Shown: one piece after another, positions 63,666 to 64,000 of the stretch
Layout of the letters: every line of letters begins with the position of its first letter
How positions within the stretch are numbered: the stretch's first letter is position 1
NCBI GenBank assembly: GCA_021234535.1
Contig: CM037843.1
Location: 15,393,677 to 15,457,676, forward strand
DNA length: 64,000 nt
Direction: 5' to 3'
Source of the DNA: Stichopus chloronotus
Lineage: Eukaryota > Echinodermata > Holothuroidea > Aspidochirotida > Stichopodidae
Made by a program: the position numbers and the translations under genes
Notes under the pieces: model-generated
What the model saw: only the letters and a program-made list of their open reading frames with translations
What the model was told of the DNA's origin: nothing
The model's database searches: none

Positions 63666-64000
63666 TTTTTTATTATAGTTGGCATGAAGATATCTATTTT
63701 GTTTTTGTTTTCTCCCCTGTCCTATACATTTTGCCAACACACGCTTCATATTTTAGCAAGTGGGTTGTACTTTTATACGTGGGTTTAGTAATTGATAGAC
63801 GGAGTAAAAACGGATTAAATTTTCGGTCTAATTCCGTTGAGTTGAGTACATTTAGACCTTGAAAAAAGAAGATTATTCGTTGAGAACAGACAATCAGCCT
63901 TAGTTGAAGATATATTGAAGGACTTGTTTATGGGGTAATTGATAAATAAACTTGCAGCATTGAATTGACGTCTCTAAATCTAAATAGAGATTTGATTATT
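63666..64000. other. Window end, nothing recognised
   Basis: AT-rich sequence with short open frames only. Confidence 0.5.

Overview
The window looks like nuclear DNA of a marine invertebrate, most likely a deuterostome such as an echinoderm. It has AT-rich intergenic DNA, short exons with GT-AG introns, an SLC22 transporter gene, a C-type lectin gene, Penelope-like and CR1/L2-like retroelement remnants, and many small non-autonomous DNA elements. No prokaryotic operon structure is visible. The species call is inference; I cannot search databases.

The window falls into two halves with different base composition. From about 1 to 28.2 kb I find no convincing gene. This half is CpG-poor, full of the motif TACTGTA and its complement TACAGTA, and carries TTAA-flanked miniature elements, a small inverted-repeat family that brings consensus splice donors with it, and composite repeats built from ~145-bp tandem monomers. 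Those monomers contain perfect DR1 nuclear-receptor elements. To the right of 28.2 kb CpG is common, TACTGTA is rare, and long pure G or C runs appear. A splice donor after a short open reading frame on the minus strand sits on the boundary (28216). The left half may therefore be an intron of a minus-strand gene.

Three genes can be supported in the right half. (1) 34085-37538 (+): a two-exon gene with a TATA box for a 64-residue secreted precursor with a KR cleavage site and an acidic C-terminal peptide. (2) 42268-50905 (-): a nine-exon SLC22-family transporter that I could assemble completely, 511 residues with all intron phases consistent. (3) 59041-59631 (+): a secreted C-type lectin-like protein whose coding sequence is one exon.

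Retroelements: a Penelope-like element lies at 39.0-41.0 kb as a head-to-head inverted pair, with older GIY-YIG fragments at 42.1 kb and 63.2 kb. A decayed CR1/L2-type LINE lies at 55.26-56.59 kb and a 3' fragment of what seems the same family at 26.6 kb. A mariner-like miniature element is at 31.3-32.0 kb. A 35-bp fold-back with CAGGG ends is at 46.6 kb. Two open stretches with exon character but no recognised family (45771-46055 and 54110-54454) and two mutually similar decayed segments (3231-3430 and 41551-41720) remain unexplained.
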